Shown: positions 37,015-46,150 of the stretch, piece by piece
How positions within the stretch are numbered: position 1 is the first letter of the stretch
Layout: the number at the start of each line of letters is the position of its first letter
DNA from: Microbacterium karelineae
Lineage (GTDB): Bacteria; Actinomycetota; Actinomycetes; Actinomycetales; Microbacteriaceae
Direction of reading: 5' to 3'
Length of the DNA stretch: 64,000 nt
NCBI RefSeq assembly: GCF_009745985.1
Contig: NZ_WFIX01000175.1
Location: 488,109-552,108 of the forward strand
Translations under genes and position numbers: made by a program
The notes under the pieces: generated by a model
What the model was told of the DNA's origin: nothing
Seen by the model: only the letters and a program-made list of their open reading frames with translations
Database searches by the model: none

Positions 37015-37785
37015 GTGTCGCAGCCGCTTCCCGCCGGATCCCTCGCAGGCAAGACCGCCCTCGTCACCGGATCCTCGCGCGGCGTCGGCGCCGACACGGC
37101 GCGATACCTCGCCGCCGCGGGCGCGAACGTCGTCATCAACTTCCGCAACAAGGCGCCACGCGCCGAGAAGCTCGCGCGCGAGCTGCAGGAGCAGCACGGC
37201 GTCGGCACGCTCGTCGTCGGCGCCGACCTCACCGACGCCGACCAGCTCGCCTCGATGATGGCGACCGCGAAGGACGCGTTCGGCGGGCTCGACCTGCTCG
37301 TGCTGAACGCCTCGGGCGGCATGGAGCAGAACATGGGGGAGGACTACGCGATGCGGCTCAACCGCGACGCGCAGGTCGGCGCCCTCGACGCGGCGCTCCC
37401 GATCCTCGGTGCCGGCTCCCGGGTCGTCTTCGTCACGAGCCACCAGGCGCACTTCATCCGCACGACGCCGACGATGCCCGAGTACGAGCCCGTCGCGCTG
37501 TCCAAGCGCGCCGGCGAGGATGCGCTGCGCGCGCGGATCCCCGAGCTCGCGGAGAAGGGCGTCGAGTTCGTCGTCGTGTCGGCCGACATGATCGAGGGCA
37601 CCATCACGGCGACCCTGCTCAACCGCCTCAACCCCGGCGCGATCGACGCGCGCCGCGAAGAGGCGGGCACGCTCCTGAACGTCGCCGAGTTCGCGGCCGA
37701 GATCGCCCAGGCCGCCATCGATCCGATCCCGGCCGACAACGAGCGCATCTGCGGCGATGTGTCGAGCTTCACCCCGATCGACTGA
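37015..37785 (+). CDS. SDR-family protein lacking the catalytic Tyr
   Basis: 256 aa Rossmann fold. The cofactor motif 'VTGSSRGVG' is intact near residue 18, 'NASGG' replaces the usual NAG, and Ser of 'VFVTSHQAHF' is in place. At the YxxxK site the sequence reads VALSK: Lys is kept but the position of the catalytic Tyr is Val. A nearby Tyr three residues earlier (EYEP) is out of register. It may bind NAD(P) without classical reductase activity. GTG start has aggag 6 nt upstream. Confidence 0.8.
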   Translation: MSQPLPAGSLAGKTALVTGSSRGVGADTARYLAAAGANVVINFRNKAPRAEKLARELQEQHGVGTLVVGADLTDADQLASMMATAKDAFGGLDLLVLNASGGMEQNMGEDYAMRLNRDAQVGALDAALPILGAGSRVVFVTSHQAHFIRTTPTMPEYEPVALSKRAGEDALRARIPELAEKGVEFVVVSADMIEGTITATLLNRLNPGAIDARREEAGTLLNVAEFAAEIAQAAIDPIPADNERICGDVSSFTPID

Positions 37786-37845
37786 CCCGCAGGATCCCTC
37801 CACGGGGTGATGCGGACATCGCGCCGGGCGTGGCACGATCGCGCC

Positions 37846-39096
37846 ATGCCCGAACACGCACGGTCCGATCACGCACCGACCCCGGACGGCGTCCCGGCGC
37901 CGCCGGCGCGGAAGGGCGCGCTGAGCCGCTGGGCCACGACCCATCCCCGCGCGGTCTGGTACTCGATCTCGTCGACCATCGCCGTCGTGCTCTACGCGGT
38001 CGCGGCGCCGGTGGGGGCCGTGATCTACGAGATCCCGGTCGGCGTCGCCCTCGCGCTGCCCCTGGCTCAGGTCGCGGCCCTCGTCGCGATACGTCGGTAT
38101 CCCTGGGTGGCGATCGTCGTGTTCGCCGTCGCCGGCGGCGCCGAATCGCTGTCGATGGCCGATGGCGCCATGCCGTGGCCGTGGAACGTCACGATGATGA
38201 TCGGCTTCGTCTTCCTCACGGGAGCGACCTGGACGCTCCATGACTGGCGTCGCGGCCTCGCCGCCTACCTCCTGCCGGGAGTCGCGATCACGCTGCCGAT
38301 CATCGGATCGTTCACCGCGTCGTCGCTTCCGAGCGCCATCGTCGCGCTCGCCGTCGGTCTGCTCGCGTCGGTCATCGGCTGGATCCTGTCCGACAGGATC
38401 CGCATGGCCGGCCGGCTCACGCGCGAGCGCGAGGTGAGCCAGGCCGAGACGGAGCGTCGCCTCGTCGCGGAGGAGCGCCAGCGGATCGCTCGGGAGATGC
38501 ACGACGTCGTCGCGCACGGCCTCTCGCTCATCCAGGTGCAGGCGACGTCCGCGCCGTATCGCGTCTCGGACGCCGGCCCCGAGGCGTCGGCCGAGTTCTC
38601 CGACATCGCGCGAGCGGCACGCGAGTCGCTCGGAGAGATGCGGCGCCTCCTCGGCGCCCTGCGCGGTGACGACGAGGCGGGGGAGCGGGCGCCCCAGCCG
38701 ACGCTCGACGATCTGGCGCGGCTCGTCAGCGAGACGGAGCGCGCGGGTGCCGACATCGGCCTGAGCATGGCGCCGCCGGATCCCGTCCCCGCGCCGGTGG
38801 GCGTCGCCGCGTACCGCATCGTGCAGGAGGCCATCAGCAACGCCGTGCGCCACGCACCCGGATCCCGGATCGACGTGGCCGTCGGCGGAGCGGGAGCAGA
38901 CGCGCTCCTCATCGAGGTGCAGAACGCGCCGGCTCCGGAGGCCGCGGATCCGGCGGCGCGCGGATCCGGACATGGGCTGGTCGGCATGCGCGAACGGGCC
39001 GGTCTTCTGCGAGGATCTCTGCAGGCGGGGCCGACCGCGGCCGGGGGATTCCGGGTGGCGGCGAGCCTCCCGCTCGCCGAAGAGGAGGCCGCGTGA
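37846..39096 (+). CDS. Sensor histidine kinase (NarL/DesK-type, HisKA_3)
   Basis: 416 aa. Five or six transmembrane helices occupy about residues 40-190, with no large extracellular sensor loop. A coiled linker leads to the dimerisation domain with phospho-acceptor His in 'REMHDVVAHGLSLI'. The ATPase domain includes 'QEAISNAVRHAPGS' (N box) and 'GSGHGLVGMRERAGLL' (G box). Overlaps its response regulator by 4 nt. Signal unknown; intramembrane sensing is likely from the topology. Confidence 0.92.
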   Translation: MPEHARSDHAPTPDGVPAPPARKGALSRWATTHPRAVWYSISSTIAVVLYAVAAPVGAVIYEIPVGVALALPLAQVAALVAIRRYPWVAIVVFAVAGGAESLSMADGAMPWPWNVTMMIGFVFLTGATWTLHDWRRGLAAYLLPGVAITLPIIGSFTASSLPSAIVALAVGLLASVIGWILSDRIRMAGRLTREREVSQAETERRLVAEERQRIAREMHDVVAHGLSLIQVQATSAPYRVSDAGPEASAEFSDIARAARESLGEMRRLLGALRGDDEAGERAPQPTLDDLARLVSETERAGADIGLSMAPPDPVPAPVGVAAYRIVQEAISNAVRHAPGSRIDVAVGGAGADALLIEVQNAPAPEAADPAARGSGHGLVGMRERAGLLRGSLQAGPTAAGGFRVAASLPLAEEEAA

Positions 39097-39773
39097 CGTC
39101 TGAGCGCATCACCGTGCTCATCGCCGACGACCAGGCGATGGTCCGGGCGGGATTCGCCGCCCTGCTCGACGCGCAGCCCGATCTCCGGGTGATCGGCCAG
39201 GCGCCCGACGGGGCCGAGGCGGTGCGCCTGTCGCGCGAGCTGCGGCCCGACGTGATCCTCATGGACGTGCGCATGCCCGTGCTCGACGGCATCGAGGCGA
39301 CGCGGCGGATCCTCCAGCCCGACCGTCCCGCGCCGCACGTGCCGCGCGTGCTCATGCTCACCACGTTCGACATCGACGACTACGTGCACGAGGCGCTGCG
39401 GGCGGGCGCGAGCGGCTTCCTCCTCAAGGACGCGCTTCCCGAGGAGCTCGCGCAGGCCGTGCGGGTGATCGCCGGGGGCGAGGCGCTCCTCGCCCCGAGC
39501 GTGACGCGCCGCCTCATCGAGCGCTTCGCCTCGTCGCGCGACGACTCCCCGTCCCGGGCCGCGCTCAGCCTGAACGGGCTCACCGACCGCGAGCGCGAGG
39601 TGCTGACCCTCGTCGGGCGCGGGCTCGCGAACGCAGAGATCGCGGCAGAGCTGTTCATCGGCGAGCAGACCGTGAAGACGCACATCGGCAAGCTGCTGCA
39701 GAAGGTGCCGGCCCGCGACCGCGTGCAGCTCGTGATCACGGCGTACGACGCCGGCCTCGTCGCGCCCGCCTGA
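39093..39773 (+). CDS. LuxR/NarL-family response regulator
   Basis: 226 aa. The receiver domain has an acidic pair 'IADDQAMVRAG', phospho-acceptor Asp in 'VILMDVRMPVLDG' and the Lys of 'FLLKDALPEEL'. The C-terminal LuxR HTH is 'LTDREREVLTLVGRGLANAE' and onward to 'TVKTHIGKLLQKV'. GTGA overlap with the kinase gene, so the two are made together. The acyltransferase gene downstream is a plausible target. Confidence 0.94.
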   Translation: MTSERITVLIADDQAMVRAGFAALLDAQPDLRVIGQAPDGAEAVRLSRELRPDVILMDVRMPVLDGIEATRRILQPDRPAPHVPRVLMLTTFDIDDYVHEALRAGASGFLLKDALPEELAQAVRVIAGGEALLAPSVTRRLIERFASSRDDSPSRAALSLNGLTDREREVLTLVGRGLANAEIAAELFIGEQTVKTHIGKLLQKVPARDRVQLVITAYDAGLVAPA

Positions 39774-39852
39774 GCGCGCCTCCCTCTCCGGTAGGGGGGT
39801 CCGGCCGCCGGAATCGCTCCGCAGACCGATGTGCTCGGTGCGGGCGGCGGCT

Positions 39853-39877
39853 TACCTTCTCGGTGTTCACGACACCG
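39853..39877 (+). promoter_or_regulatory. Promoter and inverted repeat before the acyltransferase gene
   Basis: TACCTT (39853-39858) is a candidate -10. Just after it CGGTGT-TCACG-ACACCG (39861-39877) is a perfect 6-bp inverted repeat across the expected transcription start, so a bound protein could block initiation. Confidence 0.4.
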
Positions 39878-39889
39878 TAGGGAGCTCTC

Positions 39890-41203
39890 ATGGCCGCTGT
39901 CACGCATCCGCACGACGCCAGCATCGACGTGCTGCGCGCCGCGTGCACGATCGTCGTCGTCGCGCTGCACGCGACGATGGCGGGCGTCATCGTCACCGGA
40001 GGGCAGGTGTCGTTCGACAACGCGCTCGAGGAGCCGTGGTTCGCCCCCGTGAGCTGGCTCGTGCAGATCATGCCCCTGTTCTTCCTCGCCGGGGGAGCGA
40101 CGGCCGCGGTGTCGTTCCGGCGCGGATCCGCCGGATCCGCAAGCGGGTTCGTCGCGCGACGCGTCCAGCGGCTACTCGGCCCGGCGTTCGCGGCGACGCT
40201 CGCGATCGCGGTCTCGCTCGCGGCGCTCGGTGCCGTCGGCGTGCCGGACGCGCTCGTCGAGGAGGCGGGCTTCCGCCTCTCGCAGCCGTTGTGGTTCCTC
40301 GGTGTCTTCCTGCTCGTGCAGTCGCTCGTGCCCACGATGCTGCGGGCGCACGATCGGCACCCCGTCGCCTCCCTCGTCGCCATCCTCGCGGCCGTCGTCG
40401 CGGTCGACGTCACCCGCGCATGGTCGGGCATCGAGGGCGTCGGCTTCGCGAACCTCCTCTTCGTCTGGCTGCTCATGCAGCAGCTCGGCTTCCTCCTCGC
40501 CGACGGGCGCTTCGCGGCGCACACGGTCCGCGCGCGCCTCGGTCTCGCGGCGGGGGCCCTGATGATCACGGCGTCGCTCGCGCTGGCCGGGGCGTTCTCG
40601 CCCGATATGTACACGAACCTCAACCCGCCGACGTCGGCGCTCGTGCTGCTCGGTTTCGCTCAGGCCTGCGTGTTCTCCGTGCTGCAGCCGGCCCTGCGGG
40701 GACTCGCGCTGCGGCCCCGCATCGGCGCCGTCACGGGGTTCGTGAACCGCCGCGCCATGGAGATCTACCTGTGGCACATGCCGGCGATCGTGGGCCTCGC
40801 GGGCCTGCTCGTGGCGGCCGCGCTCGTCGCCGGCGCCGAGCCGGCCGCCGTGCACTCGCCCGCGTGGTGGGCGACACGACCCGCCTGGATCGCAGCCGTC
40901 GCCGCGGCGACCCTCGTCCTCGTCCACCTCGTCACGCGGCGACCCATCGTCCCGCGGGCCGCGACGTCGTCGCCGTGGCGCGCGGCCGGCGGATCGGTCC
41001 TCGCCGTGGCGAGCATCGGCGTCGTGTTCGTGCTCGGCCTCGACGTCGAGGCCGCTGTCATCAGCCTCACCCTCGCCGCGGCCGCGATGCGTCTCACGCG
41101 GGGAACGGTGCCCGTCGGTGTGACGCGCTCAGGGGCGGCGCCCATCGGGGGATATCCCCCGATGCGAATGACGAGCCAGTCGGATGCCGCTGTCGCGGCC
41201 TGA
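39890..41203 (+). CDS. Acyltransferase family 3 membrane protein
   Basis: 437 aa with about ten hydrophobic segments. The N-terminal 'IDVLRAACTIVVVALHAT' has the conserved R and H of acyltransferase-3 (OafA/NolL-like) proteins; 'MEIYLWHMPAIV' is another family mark. They acylate sugars or lipids at the membrane. The last 40 residues are hydrophilic. gtagggag lies about 8 nt before the ATG. Confidence 0.87.
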   Translation: MAAVTHPHDASIDVLRAACTIVVVALHATMAGVIVTGGQVSFDNALEEPWFAPVSWLVQIMPLFFLAGGATAAVSFRRGSAGSASGFVARRVQRLLGPAFAATLAIAVSLAALGAVGVPDALVEEAGFRLSQPLWFLGVFLLVQSLVPTMLRAHDRHPVASLVAILAAVVAVDVTRAWSGIEGVGFANLLFVWLLMQQLGFLLADGRFAAHTVRARLGLAAGALMITASLALAGAFSPDMYTNLNPPTSALVLLGFAQACVFSVLQPALRGLALRPRIGAVTGFVNRRAMEIYLWHMPAIVGLAGLLVAAALVAGAEPAAVHSPAWWATRPAWIAAVAAATLVLVHLVTRRPIVPRAATSSPWRAAGGSVLAVASIGVVFVLGLDVEAAVISLTLAAAAMRLTRGTVPVGVTRSGAAPIGGYPPMRMTSQSDAAVAA

Positions 41204-41219
41204 ACGAAAGGATCAGTAC

Positions 41220-41942
41220 GTGGACATGCTCCTGGACTCCCTCCTCGCGCTCGCGGCATCGCCGTGGATCTACCTCATCGTGTTCGCCCTGGCGGTGCTC
41301 GACGGGCTGCTGCCGCCTGTGCCGAGCGAGACGGTCATCGTCGGCGCGGCCGCCCTCAGCGCCTCGACGGGACGGCCGGATTGGGCTCTCATCGCCATCG
41401 CGGCCGCCGCGGGCGCCTTCACGGGCGACAACCTCGTCTACGCCATCGGCCGCGCGGTCGGGACGACGCGCTTCCGCTGGATGCGGACGGGGCGGGCGCG
41501 GCGCGCGATCGACATGGCCGAGCGGGGGCTCGCCTCCGGCGGGGCATCGGCGATCTTCGTGGCGCGCTACATCCCCGTCGGGCGCGTCGCCGTGAACCTC
41601 ACGGCCGGCGCCGTGCGCTATCCACGGCAGCGGTTCGTCCTGCTCGCCCTCGGCGCGGCCGCCACCTGGGCCGCCTACTCCGTTGCGATCGGAACGGTCG
41701 CCGGACGCCTCGTCGAGGACCAGCCGCTGCTCGGCGTCGCGGTGGGCGTCGGGCTCGCGATCGTCGTCGGGGTCGTCGTCGACCGGCTCCTCGCCTGGCG
41801 GCGCGCCGCACGCGCGAAGGCGGTGCGGCGCCGTGCGGGGGATCAGGATCCCAGCAGCAGCGCGGCCGCGAACAGCACGGGGACGCAGCCGAGCGTCGTG
41901 AGGAACACCGTGTCGCGCGAGAGCACGTACCCCACGCCGTAG
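41220..41942 (+). CDS. DedA-family membrane protein
   Basis: 240 aa. 'FALAVLDGLLPPVPSETVIV' near residue 25 and 'VARYIPVGRVAVNLTAGAVR' near 120 are the two DedA/VTT signatures. Such proteins are linked to lipid-carrier (undecaprenyl phosphate, phosphatidylethanolamine) flipping. The GTG has gaaagga upstream. The last 33 residues are low-complexity and are encoded opposite the end of the next gene. Confidence 0.88.
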   Translation: MDMLLDSLLALAASPWIYLIVFALAVLDGLLPPVPSETVIVGAAALSASTGRPDWALIAIAAAAGAFTGDNLVYAIGRAVGTTRFRWMRTGRARRAIDMAERGLASGGASAIFVARYIPVGRVAVNLTAGAVRYPRQRFVLLALGAAATWAAYSVAIGTVAGRLVEDQPLLGVAVGVGLAIVVGVVVDRLLAWRRAARAKAVRRRAGDQDPSSSAAANSTGTQPSVVRNTVSRESTYPTP

Positions 41943-42766
41943 CGCTGGGCGTAGTTGAAGACGTTCTGCGCCGTGGGCAGCGCCGCGAGCACGACGACCA
42001 CGTAGAGGGCGTGGCCGTCGAGGCCGAACGCGAACCGGCCGAGGAGATATGCCGCGATCGGCATGCCGACGATCTTCAGCGCGGTGGCGAGGAGCGCGTC
42101 GCGCCGGGTGCCCTTCGCGGTCAGGACGCGCTGGCCGTGCAGCGACATCCCGAAGCTGATGAGGATCACCGGCACGGCGGCGTTCGCGACGAGGCTGATG
42201 GGCTCGTGCACGATCGGCGGCACCTCGATGCCGGTGAGGGCGACGGCCAGCCCGAGCAGGGATCCGATCACCATGGGGTTGCGGAACACGCGGGCGATCG
42301 CGCGCCACCACCTGGTCTCACCGCTCGAGATCGCGTCGAGCACCGCGAGGGTGATCGGGGTGAGGGCGATCTGCTGCATGAGGATGATCGGCGCGGAATA
42401 GGCGGCGTTGCCGAGCAGGTACGTCGAGATCGGGAGGCCGACGTTGTTGCCGTTGACCTGGCCCGCGGACAGGGCGCCCATGACGGTGTCGCCCCACTTC
42501 CGGCGCCAGGCGAGCTTCGCGATCAGGCCGTAGACGACGAAGATGACGGCCGCGGCGGCGGCCGAGGCCGGAAGAAGCGACGAGAACAGCATCGCCACAT
42601 CGGCGTCGCTGAGCACGACGAACATCAGGAAGGGGTTCAGGACGAAGAACGACAGGCGCCCGAGCACGGCGCCGCCGTTCTCGCCGAGGAGGCCGATGCG
42701 CCCGATCACGTAGCCGGTGAGGATCGCGACGCCGACGACGGCGAACCCGGTGAGAGCGCCCGTCAT
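41843..42766 (-). CDS. AEC-family transporter (auxin efflux carrier-like)
   Basis: 307 aa with ten hydrophobic helices in two inverted halves. The first half has 'LGRLSFFVLNPFLMFVVLSD' and 'GQVNGNNVGLPIS', the second 'VPVILISFGMSLHGQ' and 'LAALPTAQNVFNYAQRYG', all matching the AEC family. Substrate unknown; relatives export organic anions such as malate. The 3' end overlaps the DedA gene by 100 nt in convergent orientation. Confidence 0.88.
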   Translation of the reverse strand: MTGALTGFAVVGVAILTGYVIGRIGLLGENGGAVLGRLSFFVLNPFLMFVVLSDADVAMLFSSLLPASAAAAAVIFVVYGLIAKLAWRRKWGDTVMGALSAGQVNGNNVGLPISTYLLGNAAYSAPIILMQQIALTPITLAVLDAISSGETRWWRAIARVFRNPMVIGSLLGLAVALTGIEVPPIVHEPISLVANAAVPVILISFGMSLHGQRVLTAKGTRRDALLATALKIVGMPIAAYLLGRFAFGLDGHALYVVVVLAALPTAQNVFNYAQRYGVGYVLSRDTVFLTTLGCVPVLFAAALLLGS

Positions 42767-42840
42767 GCCGACGGCGGGCGGCGCGGCGGCGTTCGGGTCA
42801 TACCTCCCATCTCACCACGGCTCGTGCGACGATCGAGTCC

Positions 42841-45207
42841 ATGGCCGACACGACCGTTCATCCCGCAGACCGCCACGACACGATCCGGGTGCGCGGCGCC
42901 CGCGAGAACAACCTCCGGAACGTCGACCTCGACCTCCCGAAGCGACGCCTCACGGTCTTCACAGGCGTGTCGGGATCCGGCAAGAGCTCGCTCGCGTTCG
43001 ACACCATCGCGAGCGAGTCGCAGCGCATGATCAACGAGACGTACAGCGCGTTCGTCCAGGGGTTCATGCCGCAGCTCGCGCGCCCGGACGTCGACTCGCT
43101 CGAGGGGCTGACGACGGCGATCCTCGTGGACCAGGAGCGGCTCGGGGCGAACATCCGCTCGACGGTGGGCACGGCGAGCGACGCGAACGCGCTGCTGCGG
43201 ACGCTGTTCAGCCGCCTCGGCGATCCGCAGATCGGGCCGCCGAACGCGTTCTCGTTCAACACGCCGTCGGTGAAGGCGACGGGGGCGATCCTCGTCGAGC
43301 GCTCCGGCACGGCCAAGCGCGAGCGCGCCGAGTACAACCTGCTCGGCGGCATGTGCGCGGGCTGCGAGGGCACCGGCCGCGTGAGCGACCTCGACGTGAC
43401 GGAGCTGATCGACGACTCGCTCTCGCTCAACGACGGGGCGATCACGATCCCCGGATACAAGCCGGGCGGGTGGAGCGTGCGGATGTATGCGGAGTCGGGG
43501 TACTTCGACCCGGATGCGCCGGTGCGCGACTTCACGGACGAGCAGATGCACGATCTCCTGCACAAGGAGGAGACGAAGGTGCGGATCGCCGGGATGAACC
43601 TCACGTATCAGGGGCTCGTGCCGCAGGTGCGCAAGTCGATCCTCTCGAAGGATCGCGAGCAGCTGCAGAAGGCGATGCGCGCCTTCGTCGACCGCGCCGT
43701 CGCCTTCCAGGCGTGCCCCGCGTGCGGCGGCACGCGCCTCGCGGAGCCCGCGCGGACGTCGAAGATCGGCGGGATCCACATCGGCGAGGCCTGCGCGATG
43801 CAGGTGACCGATCTGCTCGCCTGGGTGCGGGCCCTCGACGAGGCGGGGGCGGGCCCGGTGCTCGAGGCGCTCGATGCCCTGCTGGCGTCGTTCGTCGAGA
43901 TCGGTCTCGGCTATCTCTCGCTCGACCGCGCATCGGGCACGCTGAGCGGCGGCGAGGCGCAGCGCCTCAAGATGATCACGCACCTCGGTTCCCCGCTCAC
44001 CGACGTCACCTACGTCTTCGACGAGCCGACGGCGGGCCTGCACCCGCACGACATCCGGCGCATGAACGATCTGCTGGTGCGCCTGCGCGACAAGGGGAAC
44101 ACGGTCCTCGTGGTCGAGCACAAGCCCGAGACGATCGAGATCGCCGACCACGTCGTCGACGTCGGGCCGGGTGCGGGCGCGGCGGGCGGGGAGGTCTGCT
44201 TCACGGGATCCGTCGCGGAGCTGCGCTCCAGCGGGACGATCACGGGGCGCCACCTCGACGACCGGGCGCGCGTGAAGGACGCGGTCCGCGCGCGGACGGG
44301 GGAGATCGCGATCCGCGGAGCGTCGCGCAACAACCTGCGCGGCGTCGACGTCGACATCCCCACGGGCGTCCTCGTGGCCCTGACGGGCGTCGCCGGATCC
44401 GGCAAGAGCTCCCTCGTCGACGAGCAGCTGGCCGGCCGCGACGGGGTCGTGTTCGTCGACCAGAGCGCGATCAAGGGCTCCATCCGATCGAACCCCGCCA
44501 CCTACACGGGGCTGCTCGACCCGATCCGCAAGGCGTTCGCGAAGGCGACGGGGACGAAGCCGGCCCTGTTCAGCTCGAACAGCGAGGGCGCCTGCCCGAC
44601 CTGCAAGGGCAACGGCGTGATCACGACCGAGTTCGGGTTCATGCAGGGCGTGACGACGCCGTGCGAGGACTGCGGCGGGCGCCGGTTCACGGCGGATGTG
44701 CTCGAGCTGCTGCTCGCGGGGAAGAGCATCGCGGACGTCTTCGACATGTCGGTGGCGGAGGCGCGCGAGTTCTTCTCGGAGGGCGAGGCGCGCCTGCCGG
44801 CCGCATCGCGGATCCTGCAGCGCCTCGATGACGTGGGGCTCGGCTACATCAGCCTCGGCCAGGCGCTCTCGACCCTGTCGGGCGGCGAGCGCCAGCGGCT
44901 GAAGCTGGCCGCGCAGATGGCGGAGGGAGCCGACATGTACGTGCTCGACGAGCCGACGACGGGCCTGCACCTCGCGGACGTCGAGAAGATGCTGGCGATG
45001 CTCGACCGGCTCGTCGACGGTGGCACGTCGGTCGTCGTCATCGAGCACCACCAGGCCGTCATGGCGCACGCCGACTGGATCGTCGACATGGGCCCGGGCG
45101 CCGGCCACGACGGCGGAACCGTCGTCTTCGAGGGCACGCCGGCCGATCTCGTGGCGGCGCGTTCGACCCTGACGGGCGAGCACCTCGCGGAGTACGTCGC
45201 GGGCTGA
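42841..45207 (+). CDS. UvrA-like ABC protein (UvrA2/DrrC type)
   Basis: 788 aa, about 160 shorter than UvrA. Two ABC modules are present: Walker A 'GVSGSGKSS' near residue 45, then signature 'LSGGEAQRLKMITHL'; and Walker A 'GVAGSGKSS' near 520, then 'LSGGERQRLKLAAQM'. Two zinc modules are visible (CAGC ... CPAC and CPTC ... CEDC). The shorter N-terminal insertion suggests that the UvrB-binding domain is missing. Relatives include DrrC-like drug-resistance proteins; a DNA-binding damage or drug tolerance role is inferred. GACGAT lies 7 nt before the ATG. Confidence 0.9.
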   Translation: MADTTVHPADRHDTIRVRGARENNLRNVDLDLPKRRLTVFTGVSGSGKSSLAFDTIASESQRMINETYSAFVQGFMPQLARPDVDSLEGLTTAILVDQERLGANIRSTVGTASDANALLRTLFSRLGDPQIGPPNAFSFNTPSVKATGAILVERSGTAKRERAEYNLLGGMCAGCEGTGRVSDLDVTELIDDSLSLNDGAITIPGYKPGGWSVRMYAESGYFDPDAPVRDFTDEQMHDLLHKEETKVRIAGMNLTYQGLVPQVRKSILSKDREQLQKAMRAFVDRAVAFQACPACGGTRLAEPARTSKIGGIHIGEACAMQVTDLLAWVRALDEAGAGPVLEALDALLASFVEIGLGYLSLDRASGTLSGGEAQRLKMITHLGSPLTDVTYVFDEPTAGLHPHDIRRMNDLLVRLRDKGNTVLVVEHKPETIEIADHVVDVGPGAGAAGGEVCFTGSVAELRSSGTITGRHLDDRARVKDAVRARTGEIAIRGASRNNLRGVDVDIPTGVLVALTGVAGSGKSSLVDEQLAGRDGVVFVDQSAIKGSIRSNPATYTGLLDPIRKAFAKATGTKPALFSSNSEGACPTCKGNGVITTEFGFMQGVTTPCEDCGGRRFTADVLELLLAGKSIADVFDMSVAEAREFFSEGEARLPAASRILQRLDDVGLGYISLGQALSTLSGGERQRLKLAAQMAEGADMYVLDEPTTGLHLADVEKMLAMLDRLVDGGTSVVVIEHHQAVMAHADWIVDMGPGAGHDGGTVVFEGTPADLVAARSTLTGEHLAEYVAG

Positions 45208-45277
45208 CCGCATCGGTCCGGAACGGTCGGGTGTGCGGGGCGCGGCCCCGAGCAGACTTCTCTCGGAAGGGAGCCAG

Positions 45278-46150
45278 ATGCTCGCAGCGCTGAACGACGT
45301 GAGCGATGCCGTGGAGGCGTCGCTCGATGCGGCGATCGACCTCGCGGCCGTGGCCACGCGCCACGGCACGACGGAGTATCACCTGCGGCGGATGTTCTCG
45401 TCGCTCGCGGGCATGCCGGTGTCGGAATACGTGCGTCGCCGCCGCATGACGCATGCGGCGGCGGACGTGACGGGATCTTCGGACGGCCTGCTCACGATCG
45501 CGGTGCGGTTCGGATACGGGTCGGCCGAGGCGTTCTCGCGTGCGTTCCGGGCTGTGCACGGCATCACCCCTGGCGACGCCCGTCGCTCGGGAGGCCCCCT
45601 TCTCAGTCAGCAGCAGCTCAGGTTCCGCCTGAGCGTGGAAGGGAGTTCACCCATGCAGTATCGCCTCGTCGACCACGGACCGGAGCGCTTCGCCGGTCAC
45701 GCCGTCCGCGTGCCGCTCATCCATCGCGGAGAGAACGCGCGGATCCGGGAGCACATCGAATCGCTGCCGCCGTCGGAGCACGCGCGCCTGAAGTCGCTGA
45801 GCGCGGCCTCCCCGGGCGGGATCCTCCAGGTGTCGGACGATGTCGATCCCGATGGCCGGGAGGGAACCGAGCTGACCTATCTGCACGGGGTCGCGGTCTC
45901 ACCCGAGTCGCCCGTTCCGGAGGACCTCGACGTGATCGTCGTCGCCCCGGGTCCGTGGGCGGTGTTCACGACGGACGGTCCGCACCCGGACGCCCTGCAG
46001 TCGGCGTGGGCGGCGACGGCGACGGAGTGGTTCCCGTCTCAGCCGTGGCGGCTGCGCCCGGGGCCGTCGGTCGTGTCGATCCTCGACCACAGCGCGGACT
46101 TCACGTCGGCTCGCTGCGAGCTCTGGATGCCGGTCGAGCGCGACGGGTGA
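45278..46150 (+). CDS. AraC-type regulator fused to GyrI-like effector domain
   Basis: 290 aa. Residues about 1-100 are a double HTH of AraC type ('LRRMFSSLAGMPVSEYVRRR' and 'TIAVRFGYGSAEAFSRAFR'). Residues about 130-290 are a GyrI/BmrR-C ligand-binding domain ('MQYRLVDHGPERFAGHAVRV', 'VVAPGPWAVFTTDGPHPDAL'). Such fusions (Rob, TipA-like logic) sense hydrophobic drugs and often control efflux or resistance genes. Follows the UvrA-like gene by 70 nt. aaggga lies about 8 nt before the ATG. Confidence 0.9.
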   Translation: MLAALNDVSDAVEASLDAAIDLAAVATRHGTTEYHLRRMFSSLAGMPVSEYVRRRRMTHAAADVTGSSDGLLTIAVRFGYGSAEAFSRAFRAVHGITPGDARRSGGPLLSQQQLRFRLSVEGSSPMQYRLVDHGPERFAGHAVRVPLIHRGENARIREHIESLPPSEHARLKSLSAASPGGILQVSDDVDPDGREGTELTYLHGVAVSPESPVPEDLDVIVVAPGPWAVFTTDGPHPDALQSAWAATATEWFPSQPWRLRPGPSVVSILDHSADFTSARCELWMPVERDG

